In this document: piece by piece, positions 1-8,086 of the stretch | Layout: each line of letters starts with the position of its first letter | Position numbering within the stretch: the stretch's first letter is position 1 | NCBI RefSeq assembly: GCF_014202645.1 | Contig: NZ_JACHHG010000013.1 | Coordinates: 1-64,000, forward strand | From: Deinobacterium chartae | GTDB taxonomy: Bacteria; Deinococcota; Deinococci; Deinococcales; Deinococcaceae | Length of the DNA: 64,000 nucleotides | Direction of reading: 5' to 3' | Position numbers and translations under genes: made by a program | Notes under the pieces: model-generated | What the model saw: only the letters and a program-made list of their open reading frames with translations | What the model was told of the DNA's origin: nothing | The model's database searches: none

Positions 1-1433
1 CCCGCTTCGGCCGGGCACAAGGTGATGCCGATGCTGCCGGTCACGCTCAGGTCCTGCCGGTCCAGCTCGAGCGAGCGGCTCACCGACTGCAGGATGCGCT
101 GCGCGATGCGCCCCGCTTCCGCCGCGTCTTGCACTTCGGCCAGCACGATCACGAACTCGTCTCCGCCCAGGCGGGCCACCAGGTCACCTTGCCGCACGCT
201 CGCACGGATGTACCCGGCGACCGTGCGCAGCACCATGTCGCCGGCGGCGTGGCCGTGCACGTCGTTGATGAACTTGAAGCGGTCGAGGTCCATGAACATC
301 ACCGCAACCGTCTTCGAATTGCGCCGCGCGTCCTCAAGCAGCACACTGAGGCGCTCGGACAGGTACTTGCGGTTCATCAGGCCGGTCAGCGCGTCGTATT
401 TCGCCTGCCGGTCCAGCTCGCGCTGCATGCGGTAGCTGTGCAGCTGCATCAGTCCCTGGCGCAGCAGGGCCAGCAGCGTCACCACCGTCGTTGCGATCAT
501 GACGCCGTTGGCCGCTGCATCCGGCTTGAAAAAGTGCACGAGCGCCATGTAAATCGAAAAAGTTACCGCGACATAGGGCAAGGTTTCACGCAGCGCAAAG
601 GCAATGCGGGGCCAGTAACGAATAATGGTCGCATCCAGGCGCGCAGCATGCCGGATTCGGTGTGTTCTTCCCGAAAGAAATCCGGCGAGCCCTATGGCAA
701 CAATTCCCAGAGTTCTGAAGAAGTCGAGGGCTTCCCCGGGCTGATACGTGCCATGCATGATCTGGGCATAGTGGACCGTGTGGGTCAGCAGAAAGCACAT
801 GGTCCCGAGAATGATCAACATCATGCGCAGAGACGAGAAAATGCGCGAATTCCAGACGGACAGGACCGTAAGCAGCGCGAACAGAGCCAGATTCGCCAGC
901 GGATAAGCGAGGGCGACAGCCCGTTGCCACACACCCAGCGTGCTGCCCTGCCAGTCTTGGAACAAAATCAGGTCCCAATACCCCACGGCGATGGCGAGCA
1001 GTACGATGACCAGATCGAGCACCGTAAGCACGGCTTTGGCCGGAGGCTGAGCGTCCTCACGGATCTGCACCACCCCGGCGTACATCAGCGGAAAGAAAAG
1101 AAGCAAACCAACGTCTGCCCAGGACGGAAAGGTCACGGCATTCTGGTAGACGAGGAAAGTATAGATGCCATGTCCTACGGTCAGGCTCAAAAGTGCCAGA
1201 GCATAGAATGTCCACGACCGCTTTCGTTTGTCCTGATGCCGAGAAATGGCACTGAACGATAGCAGGGTCGCGACCAGATAGACAGGTATAAAGATCAGCG
1301 TCCCAACGGTCTGGCGAAGGTAATCAGATGGCACAGGCAACTGGGTAAACACCAACTGAGCCAGAGCAAACAGGAATAAAGCGCCCAGCAGCAGACTGTC
1401 TATTCTGTAGTGTGTCCGAGTAGGTTCTTGCAC
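1..1433 (-). CDS. Membrane-anchored diguanylate cyclase (GGDEF), 3' end cut by window
   Basis: The minus strand is open from GTG at 1433 to the window edge (about 477 codons seen, stop not reached). The first ~300 residues are hydrophobic, with several membrane segments. A C-terminal GGDEF domain follows: motif GGDEF at residues 423-427, and RQGD five residues before it, which fits the RxxD product-inhibition site. A DxDxFK-type metal-binding segment (DLDRFKFIND) lies upstream. The enzyme should make cyclic di-GMP from GTP at the inner membrane, responding to a signal through the membrane part. GTG was chosen because GGAG lies 8 nt upstream; a better AAGGAGG sits 25 nt upstream but has no standard start at good spacing. 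Any domain after GGDEF lies outside the window. Confidence 0.85.
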   Translation of the reverse strand, partial: MQEPTRTHYRIDSLLLGALFLFALAQLVFTQLPVPSDYLRQTVGTLIFIPVYLVATLLSFSAISRHQDKRKRSWTFYALALLSLTVGHGIYTFLVYQNAVTFPSWADVGLLLFFPLMYAGVVQIREDAQPPAKAVLTVLDLVIVLLAIAVGYWDLILFQDWQGSTLGVWQRAVALAYPLANLALFALLTVLSVWNSRIFSSLRMMLIILGTMCFLLTHTVHYAQIMHGTYQPGEALDFFRTLGIVAIGLAGFLSGRTHRIRHAARLDATIIRYWPRIAFALRETLPYVAVTFSIYMALVHFFKPDAAANGVMIATTVVTLLALLRQGLMQLHSYRMQRELDRQAKYDALTGLMNRKYLSERLSVLLEDARRNSKTVAVMFMDLDRFKFINDVHGHAAGDMVLRTVAGYIRASVRQGDLVARLGGDEFVIVLAEVQDAAEAGRIAQRILQSVSRSLELDRQDLSVTGSIGITLCPAEA

Positions 1434-2486
1434 AGTGCTATCTCCGGGCAGCCCGATTCCGCCTCCTTAATTTGCTTGATCTCTCGCCCACCTTATTCTC
1501 ACAAAAGTGCAAAGGGGCGCTTCGCGCATGACGAGACTGATGCACTCTCTCGCCGAACACGACCTGAACTCCGGCCTTCGGGTAGTACCGTGCACGCAGT
1601 ATGCAAGCGCATTGTTACCACAATGTGCTTTGTCAGGCCCGTGTGATCTGTCCGCTCAACGGGCCTCGAGGGTCCATTCCAACCCCCCGACGCGCATGAG
1701 CACTACGTCCTGCTGCACCAAACTGCCTTTAGCACCCCAACCTGTTCCCGCAACTCCAGGCGCACTTATTCCGCTTATTCAATCGGCCAAGCTGCCTGCG
1801 GCAGATTCACCCCTTTCCACCTGCTCTTCAAGCACTCCACGCGTCCTTCTGGGAACCACCCGTGAACCTGCCCGCAATGTTATGTTCCACGCGCGTCGAC
1901 TTCATCAAATTCGGGCCGCAGCCGCTGCCAATTCTCCTGCCTCTTCACCCTTACGGCGTCTTCCATCCAATCGCTGAAGGGCCTCTTCCTTTCCTGACAG
2001 TTTGACGATCTTGACTGCCCACCGAGACAAACGTTGAGCGACTCTTCCATTGCAGAACTTTCGCTTTCACCCCTGCTGTTTGCACTGGCATCAACCGCCG
2101 TTCTTCACCCTGGCCGGTCTCAATCAAAACGCCTGACAACCCGAAGAGCCTGTACTTCCCCGGTGTTTCGAACACATAACCTCACCAACTCATTTCCAAG
2201 CTTGGTCGGGTGATGCATGTGGCGACGCCGAGCAATGCCGTTCCACACAGGAATACACTTATCAATCACTCGGCGTTGTCGTGCTCAACAGATTCATCCA
2301 TCGGCCAAAACTTGAGACTACTTATCAACTACAAATCTGAACTCGGGACAATTCTTTCTGTTGTCCAGCACGCTCATAGCTTTGGATACCGCAACGAATG
2401 TCGTTCCTCAAGCACGGACACGAAACACTATGAAGGATTAAGCTATAAATGTTTACAAAGTATTCAAAACATCAGATAATCCTTTT
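1434..2486. other. Gene-poor stretch, probably decayed sequence
   Basis: About 1 kb with visibly lower GC than its surroundings and no convincing gene. On the minus strand a 74-codon ORF (1951-2175, starting MFETPGKYRLFGLSG) looks protein-like, and a second minus-strand frame overlapping its end stays open with a charged, plausible sequence (ALQRLDGRRRKGEEAGEL) before a stop. This is what a frameshifted gene relic would look like, but I recognise no family. No tRNA, repeat or strong hairpin is evident. Confidence 0.3.
2452..2480 (+). promoter_or_regulatory. Promoter of the 2487 gene
   Basis: TTTACA (2452-2457), 17-nt spacer, GATAAT (2475-2480). Only 6 nt separate the -10 box from the ATG at 2487, so the transcript should be nearly or fully leaderless. 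Confidence 0.6.
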
Positions 2487-2939
2487 ATGCCATACCGCAA
2501 ACTCAGCGAACAGGTAGCCAAACTCAGCAATCCTCAGCGCAGCGACATCTTCGTGCGTCAATTCCGCGCAGCCGTACGCGACGGGCAATTTGACGCCGTC
2601 TACCTTCCTGATCGATTCGAGCTCCCCAAGATCTACTCAAAGCGCGGAGAAGACGGCAATTACCGCAAAGACAGCAAGGACATGGTCTTTGAGCTCACCC
2701 CCGAATTCGAAGAGTGGTTCCAGAATATCGACCAGGAACTCAATCAAGGCCGCCGCACCAAACGCATCAAACCCAGCCTCGAGGCGTACGAGCAGGGCCT
2801 GATCGATTTCAAGGCTGCCGCCGAAGAAACCCGCCGCAAAATGCTGGCCAGCCAGGAAAAAGGCGAACGCCTGGGCAAAAGCCGCAGCGGTGGCAGTGCC
2901 CGGAAGAGCAAAACCACCTCGAGGAAGAGCAAGAAGTAA
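2487..2939 (+). CDS. Hypothetical basic protein, 150 aa
   Basis: I do not recognise a family. The protein is soluble, with mixed alpha/beta character in residues 1-110 and a lysine/serine/arginine-rich tail from about residue 125 (SRSGGSARKSKTTSRKSKK). Such a tail would suit nucleic-acid or other polyanion binding, but that is inference. The ATG at 2487 follows a good promoter by 6 nt and there is no Shine-Dalgarno, consistent with a leaderless mRNA. The gene stands alone, is followed at once by a perfect terminator palindrome, and borders the decayed stretch upstream. Confidence 0.7.
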   Translation: MPYRKLSEQVAKLSNPQRSDIFVRQFRAAVRDGQFDAVYLPDRFELPKIYSKRGEDGNYRKDSKDMVFELTPEFEEWFQNIDQELNQGRRTKRIKPSLEAYEQGLIDFKAAAEETRRKMLASQEKGERLGKSRSGGSARKSKTTSRKSKK

Positions 2940-2954
2940 TCCTGCCCGCCCATG

Positions 2955-2985
2955 AGCAGTTCTCCTCGAGGAGAACTGCTTTTTT
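2955..2985 (+). terminator. Rho-independent terminator of the 2487 gene
   Basis: A perfect 26-nt palindrome (arms AGCAGTTCTCCTC / GAGGAGAACTGCT, 2955-2980) runs directly into six T (the last palindrome base plus 2981-2985). Its centre is CTCGAG. Confidence 0.9.
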
Positions 2986-3180
2986 ACCGCCCGGTCCTGC
3001 GCTTTTGTCCTGCTGGTATGTGCTGCCAGAAACCTAGCCAGCAGGATAAAAGTGCCTGTTTTTCATCGGTCAATCCTTGCTTTACGTGCCCTCACGAAAG
3101 AAATGGCCCCTAACGCAAAGGCTCTCTTTCTGGCCCTTGAAAAGGCTGAGTAGCCCGCTGCTGGCCCGGCAGGCAACTGA

Positions 3181-3214
3181 AAAAGCGCGCAACCCCTTGG
3201 GGTTGCGCGCTTTT
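3181..3214. terminator. Terminator downstream of the tRNA pair
   Basis: Inverted repeat GCGCGCAACCCC / GGGGTTGCGCGC (3185-3210), flanked by A runs on the left and T runs on the right, so it can work in both directions. On the minus strand it ends the tRNA-Met/tRNA-Val transcript with five T. Confidence 0.85.
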
Positions 3215-3239
3215 GTGCCGTTACCAGGCTCTGTTGATG

Positions 3240-3314
<75 letters not shown>

Positions 3315-3319
3315 CGACA

Positions 3320-3392
3320 TGGGCTCTACAGGACTTGAACCTGCAACCAATCGGTTATGAGCCGACTGCTCTAACCATTGAGCTAAGAGCCC
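3320..3392 (-). tRNA. tRNA-Met (CAT)
   Basis: Acceptor GGGCTCT/AGAGCCC, anticodon loop CTCATAA (anticodon CAT), T arm GGTTCAAGTCC. The 3' CCA is not encoded. The paired first acceptor base pair argues for elongator rather than initiator tRNA. It is the promoter-proximal gene of a two-tRNA unit. Confidence 0.9.
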
Positions 3393-3430
3393 TGGCGTAT
3401 CGACCTGAGGGTCGATGAACAGCGACATGG

Positions 3431-3459
3431 AGTGTAGCATTCCGACCGTCAGCTGTCAA
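3431..3459 (-). promoter_or_regulatory. Promoter of the tRNA-Met/tRNA-Val unit
   Basis: On the minus strand TTGACA (3459-3454), 17-nt spacer, TACACT (3436-3431), 38 nt before the tRNA-Met 5' end. This is a near-consensus housekeeping promoter. Confidence 0.85.
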
Positions 3460-3684
3460 ACCCTGCCCCAGGGCCTCCGGCCTGCCCTCAGGCTTGCAGA
3501 CGAACGAATCATAGGCGATTTTGACTATCCTGGGCACCGAGCTGCCCGTACAACCTAACGAAATAAGCCTAATCATGAGCTTGTTTTCACATTTTCTCAG
3601 AACAACCATGAGAGTCCCAACGCCCAAAACTCGGTGATCCGCGTGTTCAGTAAGGCAAAAAAACTCGTCTCTGATGATTAAAAT
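3460..3684. other. Intergenic stretch between the tRNA unit and the ABC operon
   Basis: Part of a 384-bp gap (3393-3776). Apart from the divergent promoters at each end I see no gene, hairpin or repeat here. Confidence 0.5.
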
Positions 3685-3713
3685 TTGACATTGGCACAAT
3701 AGCTTAGTACAAT
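3685..3713 (+). promoter_or_regulatory. Promoter of the ABC importer operon
   Basis: TTGACA (3685-3690), 17-nt spacer, TACAAT (3708-3713). The start site should fall near 3720, leaving a leader of about 57 nt with a Shine-Dalgarno before ATG 3777. Confidence 0.88.
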
Positions 3714-3776
3714 CCGACCGTACCTTAACTCAATATGAGTTCGTCTCCTAAGTCAGGTGGCGGGCAAGGAGTGCAT

Positions 3777-5489
3777 ATGAAGCGTATCGCGTTGGTCGGT
3801 ATCTCTTTGGCTCTGATGGGATTTGCAGCTGCTCAGGAAAAAGTGGTCAAGCCCACGACCGCTACCCCCAAGACCGGTGGCACCTACCGCAACTCTTTCC
3901 TGGGTGACCCCAAGACCTTCAACCCCTTTGTCACCAAGGACAACACCTCGACCACGGTCATCGGTGCCTTCCTGAGCGGGCTGATGCAGTACGACCCCTA
4001 CACCCAGGAAGTCATTCCGGACCTGGCCGCGTCGTACAAGATTGAAAACGGCGGACGCCGCATCATCTTTAACCTGCGCAAGGGCGTGAAGTGGTCGGAC
4101 GGCAAGCCCTTCACCGCCGACGACGTGATCTTCTCGGCGCAGGTGCACGCCGATCCCAAGGTGAACTCCAACAACATATCCAGCTTCAACATCAACGGCA
4201 AGGCGGTCAAGTGGACCAAGGTCGATGCCGATACGGTCCGCGCCGACTTCCCCACCGTCTATGCCCCGGCGCTGCTGCAGGCTTGGCCCATCGCGCCCAG
4301 GCACATCTTCGAGCCCGCCTACAAGGCCGGCAAGGTCACCGAACTGTGGGGCGTGGGCACCGATCCCAAGGACCTCGTGGGCGTAGGGCCCTTCCTGCTC
4401 AGCCGTTACGTCAAGGGCGAGCGTCTCGAGTTCACCGCCAATCCCAACACCTACGTCAAGGACGACAAGGGCCGCAAGGCACCTTACCTGCGGGGCTACA
4501 CCACCCAGATCCTGGGCGACCAGAACGCCCAGCTGGCCAAGTTCCTGGCCGGCGACCTCGACGCTTTCAACGCTGCCAACGCCGACCAGGTGGCCTCGGT
4601 GCTCGCCAAGACCAAGAGCGGCCTGAACGCCACCATCTTGCCCAACGCCGACACCACCTTCGGCACCGAGTTCATCGTGTTCAACTGGAACAACAAGGAC
4701 GCCGCCAAGGCCAAACTGTTCCGCCAGACCAAGTTCCGTCAGGCCATGGCGCACCTGGTGAACAAGAAGGACATGGTCGAGATCGCCATGGGCGGCCTGG
4801 GTCAGCCGCAGTGGAGCCCGGTGTCGCTGGGTGCCAAGCAGTTCATCAAGAGCAACGTCAAGAAGTACGAGTACAACACGGCTCAGGCCCTCAAGCTGCT
4901 GGGCGAGCTGGGCTACCGCAAGAAGAACGCCCAGGGCATCCTGGTCGACGCGCAGGGCAAGCCGCTGAGCTTTACCTTCGTCACCAACCAGGGCAACATC
5001 GTGCGTGAAAAGATCGCGCAGATCTTCGCCGAGGACCTCAAGAAAGTCGGCATCGACGTGCGTTACCGCCCGATCGACTTCAACGAGATGGTCCGTCAGC
5101 TGACCACCCCAGACGACAAGGGCCTGCGTGACTTCGATGCGATCCTCATCGGCCTGACCGGCGGCGTCGAACCGGCCTTCAGCCGCAACACCTGGGAACT
5201 CAACGGTACGCTGCACATGTGGAACCTGGGCGGCAAGAACCCCGAGTCCTGGGAAGTCCTGATCGACAAGGTGGTCAAGGAAGGGGCCACCACGCTCGAC
5301 CTCAAGAAGCGTCAGGCCGCCTACAACAAGTGGCAGGACCTGGTGGCCGAGCACCTTCCGGTGATCTACACCGTCTCGCCCGCCTACAACCCGGCCTTTA
5401 ACAACCGCCTGGGCGGCCTGTTCGACCGCAAGGACATCAACAACTTCGCCGGCATCTTCCCGCAGCTGGAGACCGTCTTCGTCCAATAA
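3777..5489 (+). CDS. ABC transporter peptide-type substrate-binding protein (family 5)
   Basis: A 570-residue extracytoplasmic solute-binding protein of the OppA/DppA class. Residues 1-20 form a signal peptide (MKRIALVGISLALMGFAAAQ) with no lipobox cysteine, so it is probably secreted or held by the permeases. The family 5 pattern is clear: early GGTYRNSFLGDPKTFNPF, then WSDGKPFTADDV, and the late 'tail' region. ATG 3777 was preferred over ATG 3735 because AAGGAG sits just upstream and the signal peptide starts there. It is first in an operon with two permeases, separated from them by a stable hairpin that may keep binding-protein mRNA in excess. The substrate (peptide, nickel, sugar or other) cannot be read from the sequence. 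Confidence 0.93.
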   Translation: MKRIALVGISLALMGFAAAQEKVVKPTTATPKTGGTYRNSFLGDPKTFNPFVTKDNTSTTVIGAFLSGLMQYDPYTQEVIPDLAASYKIENGGRRIIFNLRKGVKWSDGKPFTADDVIFSAQVHADPKVNSNNISSFNINGKAVKWTKVDADTVRADFPTVYAPALLQAWPIAPRHIFEPAYKAGKVTELWGVGTDPKDLVGVGPFLLSRYVKGERLEFTANPNTYVKDDKGRKAPYLRGYTTQILGDQNAQLAKFLAGDLDAFNAANADQVASVLAKTKSGLNATILPNADTTFGTEFIVFNWNNKDAAKAKLFRQTKFRQAMAHLVNKKDMVEIAMGGLGQPQWSPVSLGAKQFIKSNVKKYEYNTAQALKLLGELGYRKKNAQGILVDAQGKPLSFTFVTNQGNIVREKIAQIFAEDLKKVGIDVRYRPIDFNEMVRQLTTPDDKGLRDFDAILIGLTGGVEPAFSRNTWELNGTLHMWNLGGKNPESWEVLIDKVVKEGATTLDLKKRQAAYNKWQDLVAEHLPVIYTVSPAYNPAFNNRLGGLFDRKDINNFAGIFPQLETVFVQ

Positions 5490-5497
5490 GCAACACA

Positions 5498-5538
5498 GCC
5501 TCGAGGAGGGGGTGGGCATGTGCCCGCCCCCTCGAGGC
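5498..5538 (+). terminator. Intercistronic hairpin, attenuator or mRNA stabiliser
   Basis: Arms GCCTCGAG...GGGCA and TGCCC...CTCGAGGC pair over about 17 bp with one bulge and a tiny loop. No T tract follows. Its place between binding protein and permease suits partial termination or 3' protection. Confidence 0.6.
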
Positions 5539-5553
5539 CATAGGTAGGAAACC

Positions 5554-6552
5554 ATGACGACCTTCATCCTGCGCAGGCTGCTGAACCTGATCCCGACCTT
5601 TATTGGAGCGACGCTGCTGGCCTTTGTCATCGTGCAGGCGGCTCCGGGTGACTTCACCACCCGCTTCTTGCTCGATCCCAGCCTCGACAAGAACTACGTG
5701 GCCGAACTGCAGCGGCAGTTCGGCCTGGACCAGCCGGTCACCACCCAGTACCTCAAGTGGCTGACCGGCGTGATGACCGGTTACCTGGGGTTGTCGCTGA
5801 ACTACCAGACCGACGTGTGGAACGTGATCGGGCCCCGCATTGCCAACTCGATGGTGCTGGTGATCGGCGGCGTGATCTTTCTGTGGGCGGTGGCCATTCC
5901 GGTCGGAGTGTTCACGGCGGTGCGCCAGCGCACCACCGGCGACTACGTGGTGAGCTTTCTGTCCTTCGTGGGCCTGGCGGTTCCCAGCTTCTTCCTGGCG
6001 CTGCTCGCCCTGTTTTTCATCGTATGGTTCAACGATGCGGTGGGCGCGCGGATTCTGCCGCTGACCGGCATGCGCTCGCAGACCATCGCGGGCATTCCGT
6101 TCGCCGAAGCCCCACTGTACCGGCAATGGCTGGACATCCTGTGGCATGCCCTGCCCCTGATCATCGTCAGCAGCGTGGACGGCATCGCCGGATTGGGCCG
6201 GGTGATGCGCGGGCAGGTGCTGGACCAGCTGAACAGCGACTACATCCGCACCGCGCGCGCCAAGGGTCTGGCCGGACGGGTGGTGCTCTACAAACACGCC
6301 CTGCGCAACGCCATCGTGCCCTTTATCGCCGGAATCGGCGGTCTGCTGCCCGCGCTGGTGAGCGGTGCCGGCTTTGTGGAAGTGGTGATGGGCTGGCCAG
6401 GGCTGACCCCGCTGGCCCTCGAGGCACTCGCCGCTCAGGACATTTACGTGCTGATGGGACTGACCACACTGACCACCCTGCTGCTGATCTTGGGCAACCT
6501 TCTCTCGGACCTGCTGCTGGCCGCGGTGGATCCGCGCATCCGGTACTCGTGA
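5554..6552 (+). CDS. ABC transporter permease, DppB/OppB type
   Basis: A 332-residue inner-membrane permease. The N-terminal MTTFILRRLLNLIPTFIGAT is the usual DppB opening, about six membrane segments follow, and the cytoplasmic EAA loop is visible around residues 225-245 (DYIRTARAKGLAGRVVLYKHALRNA), the contact point for the ATPase. The end is typical (DLLLAAVDPRIRYS). It starts 64 nt after the binding-protein gene with a weak Shine-Dalgarno (TAGGAAACC) and runs into the next permease with a 1-nt gap. Length is normal for the family. Confidence 0.95.
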   Translation: MTTFILRRLLNLIPTFIGATLLAFVIVQAAPGDFTTRFLLDPSLDKNYVAELQRQFGLDQPVTTQYLKWLTGVMTGYLGLSLNYQTDVWNVIGPRIANSMVLVIGGVIFLWAVAIPVGVFTAVRQRTTGDYVVSFLSFVGLAVPSFFLALLALFFIVWFNDAVGARILPLTGMRSQTIAGIPFAEAPLYRQWLDILWHALPLIIVSSVDGIAGLGRVMRGQVLDQLNSDYIRTARAKGLAGRVVLYKHALRNAIVPFIAGIGGLLPALVSGAGFVEVVMGWPGLTPLALEALAAQDIYVLMGLTTLTTLLLILGNLLSDLLLAAVDPRIRYS

Positions 6553-6553
6553 G

Positions 6554-7966
6554 GTGACCGTGCAGGCAACTTCTGCTCAAATGACTTCGGCGGCCAGCAA
6601 CGCGACCCGCACCCGGACCTTTTTCCAGGCCGCCTGGGTCAAGTTCCGCAAGCACAAGTTGGCCCGCGTCGGCGGCGCGGTGCTGCTGCTCCTGTACCTG
6701 GCGGCCCTCTTCGCGGACTTCCTGGCTCCTTACCCGGAGATTCACGGCTTCCGCAACTTCAGCTATGCGCCGCCCACCCAGATTCATTTCCAAGACGAGC
6801 AGGGCCGCTGGACCCGTCCGTTCGTGTACGGCTTTCAGATCGGACGCGACCCGAACACGTTTCAGAAGATCCTGATCGAGGACAAGAGCAAGAAGTTCCC
6901 GCTGTACTTCTTCGTGCGCGGCGAGCCGTACAAACTGTTCGGCTTCATCCCGGCTGATATCCGCCTGTTCGGTGGCCCGGCCTTTACCACCTCGAGCGAG
7001 GAGGTGGCGGTCTTCTTGTGGGGAGCAGACGACTTCGGACGTGACATCTGGGGCCGCATCTGGTACGGAGCGCGCGTCAGCCTGTGCGTGGGCATCGCAG
7101 CGGCCCTGTGCGCGATCGTTCTGGGAATGTTCTTCGGCGGACTGGCCGGCTTTTACGCCGGTATCAACTCGCGGATCTCTTTTGGGTACGGCAACCGTGA
7201 ACTGTACGCTCACCTGCGCGCAGCGCGCGGCGCGGCACTCGCCTGGATGCTGCTCAAGCGCGTGGGTCACCTGGCGCTATGCCTGGGGATGGCTTACCTG
7301 GCCTATACCACGCTGGTCGGCTACCTCTCGACCGCCCGGGGCCTCGAGCTGTTCATCGGGTCGCTGTTCGTGGCGGGTGCCGCGTGGCTGCTGTACGTCC
7401 TGTTCTGGACCGGCATCCGCCTCGATCCGGACAACGTGATCATGCGCCTGACCGAGGTGCTCTCCGCCATCCCGGGCCTGCTGCTGCTGGTCATTTTGCG
7501 TGCGCTCTTTCCGCAGCAGCTCTCCCCTACCGCCACCTTCTACATCGTGGTCGCCATTCTGGCACTGGTGGGCTGGGGCGGCCTTGCGCGCGTGATCCGC
7601 AGCCAGATCCTGTCGATCCGCGAGGCCGAGTACTCGCAGGCCGCCCGCGCGCTGGGTGCTTCGGACACCCGCATCATCGTGCGGCACATTCTGCCTCAGG
7701 TCGCCACCTACCTGATCGTGACCGTCTCGCTGGCCATCCCGGGCTTCATCCTGTCCGAGTCGGGTCTGAGCTTCCTGAACCTGGGCATCTCCGAGCCCGC
7801 CGCCTCGTGGGGTCTGATGCTCTCCAAGGCGCAGGCCAACGGCATCACCGCCTTCACCGACCGCCCCTTCCTGCTGATCCCGGGCTTTTTCATCTTCCTG
7901 GCGATCTTGAGCTGGTCGTTTTTGGGCGACGGGTTGCGCGACGCCTTCGACCCGCGCTCGAAATAA
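6554..7966 (+). CDS. ABC transporter permease, DppC/OppC type with large insertions
   Basis: At 470 residues this is far longer than ordinary DppC (about 300). The core is intact: TM1 near residues 35-55, the GADDFGRDIWGRIWYGARVS signature near 156-176, and the EAA loop (EAEYSQAARALGASDTRIIV) near 357-376. Two additions stand out. The periplasmic loop after TM1 is about 100 residues instead of about 40. A further ~95 residues (about 200-294) with two hydrophobic segments sit between GGLAGFYAG and IMRLTEVLSAIPG, inside the transport domain. Start is GTG 6554, 1 nt after the partner's stop, translationally coupled. No ATPase genes follow; they must be encoded elsewhere. Confidence 0.93.
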   Translation: MTVQATSAQMTSAASNATRTRTFFQAAWVKFRKHKLARVGGAVLLLLYLAALFADFLAPYPEIHGFRNFSYAPPTQIHFQDEQGRWTRPFVYGFQIGRDPNTFQKILIEDKSKKFPLYFFVRGEPYKLFGFIPADIRLFGGPAFTTSSEEVAVFLWGADDFGRDIWGRIWYGARVSLCVGIAAALCAIVLGMFFGGLAGFYAGINSRISFGYGNRELYAHLRAARGAALAWMLLKRVGHLALCLGMAYLAYTTLVGYLSTARGLELFIGSLFVAGAAWLLYVLFWTGIRLDPDNVIMRLTEVLSAIPGLLLLVILRALFPQQLSPTATFYIVVAILALVGWGGLARVIRSQILSIREAEYSQAARALGASDTRIIVRHILPQVATYLIVTVSLAIPGFILSESGLSFLNLGISEPAASWGLMLSKAQANGITAFTDRPFLLIPGFFIFLAILSWSFLGDGLRDAFDPRSK

Positions 7967-7987
7967 CCCCGGCACCCCGGCCAGACC

Positions 7988-8020
7988 GGGCAGGGCCGCC
8001 CCAGTGGGGCGGCCCTGCCC
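7988..8020 (+). terminator. Terminator of the ABC operon
   Basis: Stem GGGCAGGGCCGCCCC / GGGGCGGCCCTGCCC with loop AGT. It is very stable but only TT follows. Confidence 0.75.
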
Positions 8021-8074
8021 TTGACTGCGTGCAGCCTCAAGAAAAGAGCAATCCAGCGCGCCGGGCCTCGAGGG

Positions 8075-8080
8075 TAAGAT
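8075..8080 (+). promoter_or_regulatory. -10 box of glgA (leaderless layout)
   Basis: TAAGAT, then 6 nt, then ATG 8087. No Shine-Dalgarno is present. Confidence 0.55.
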
Positions 8081-8086
8081 GGCCGC

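Noticed and set aside
2305-2340. CTTGAGA ... TATCAAC resembling a HAIR operator
   Set aside because: Half-sites are 5 nt apart instead of 7, matches are poor and no promoter or gene is properly placed.
2260-2340. TTATC-type elements as DnaA boxes of an origin
   Set aside because: They do not match TTATNCACA at the CACA end, and no dnaA, dnaN or recognisable origin context is present.
2345-2368. GGACAA...TTGTCC spaced repeat as a third member of the AGGACAATTG family
   Set aside because: It lacks the shared core and has a different spacing; AT-rich context makes chance likely.
3753-5690. Long minus-strand ORF opposite the binding-protein gene (645 codons)
   Set aside because: Shadow frame of a real gene with strong third-position GC; composition is Val/Gly/Leu/Asp-rich with no domain, while the plus strand has signal peptide, promoter and family motifs.
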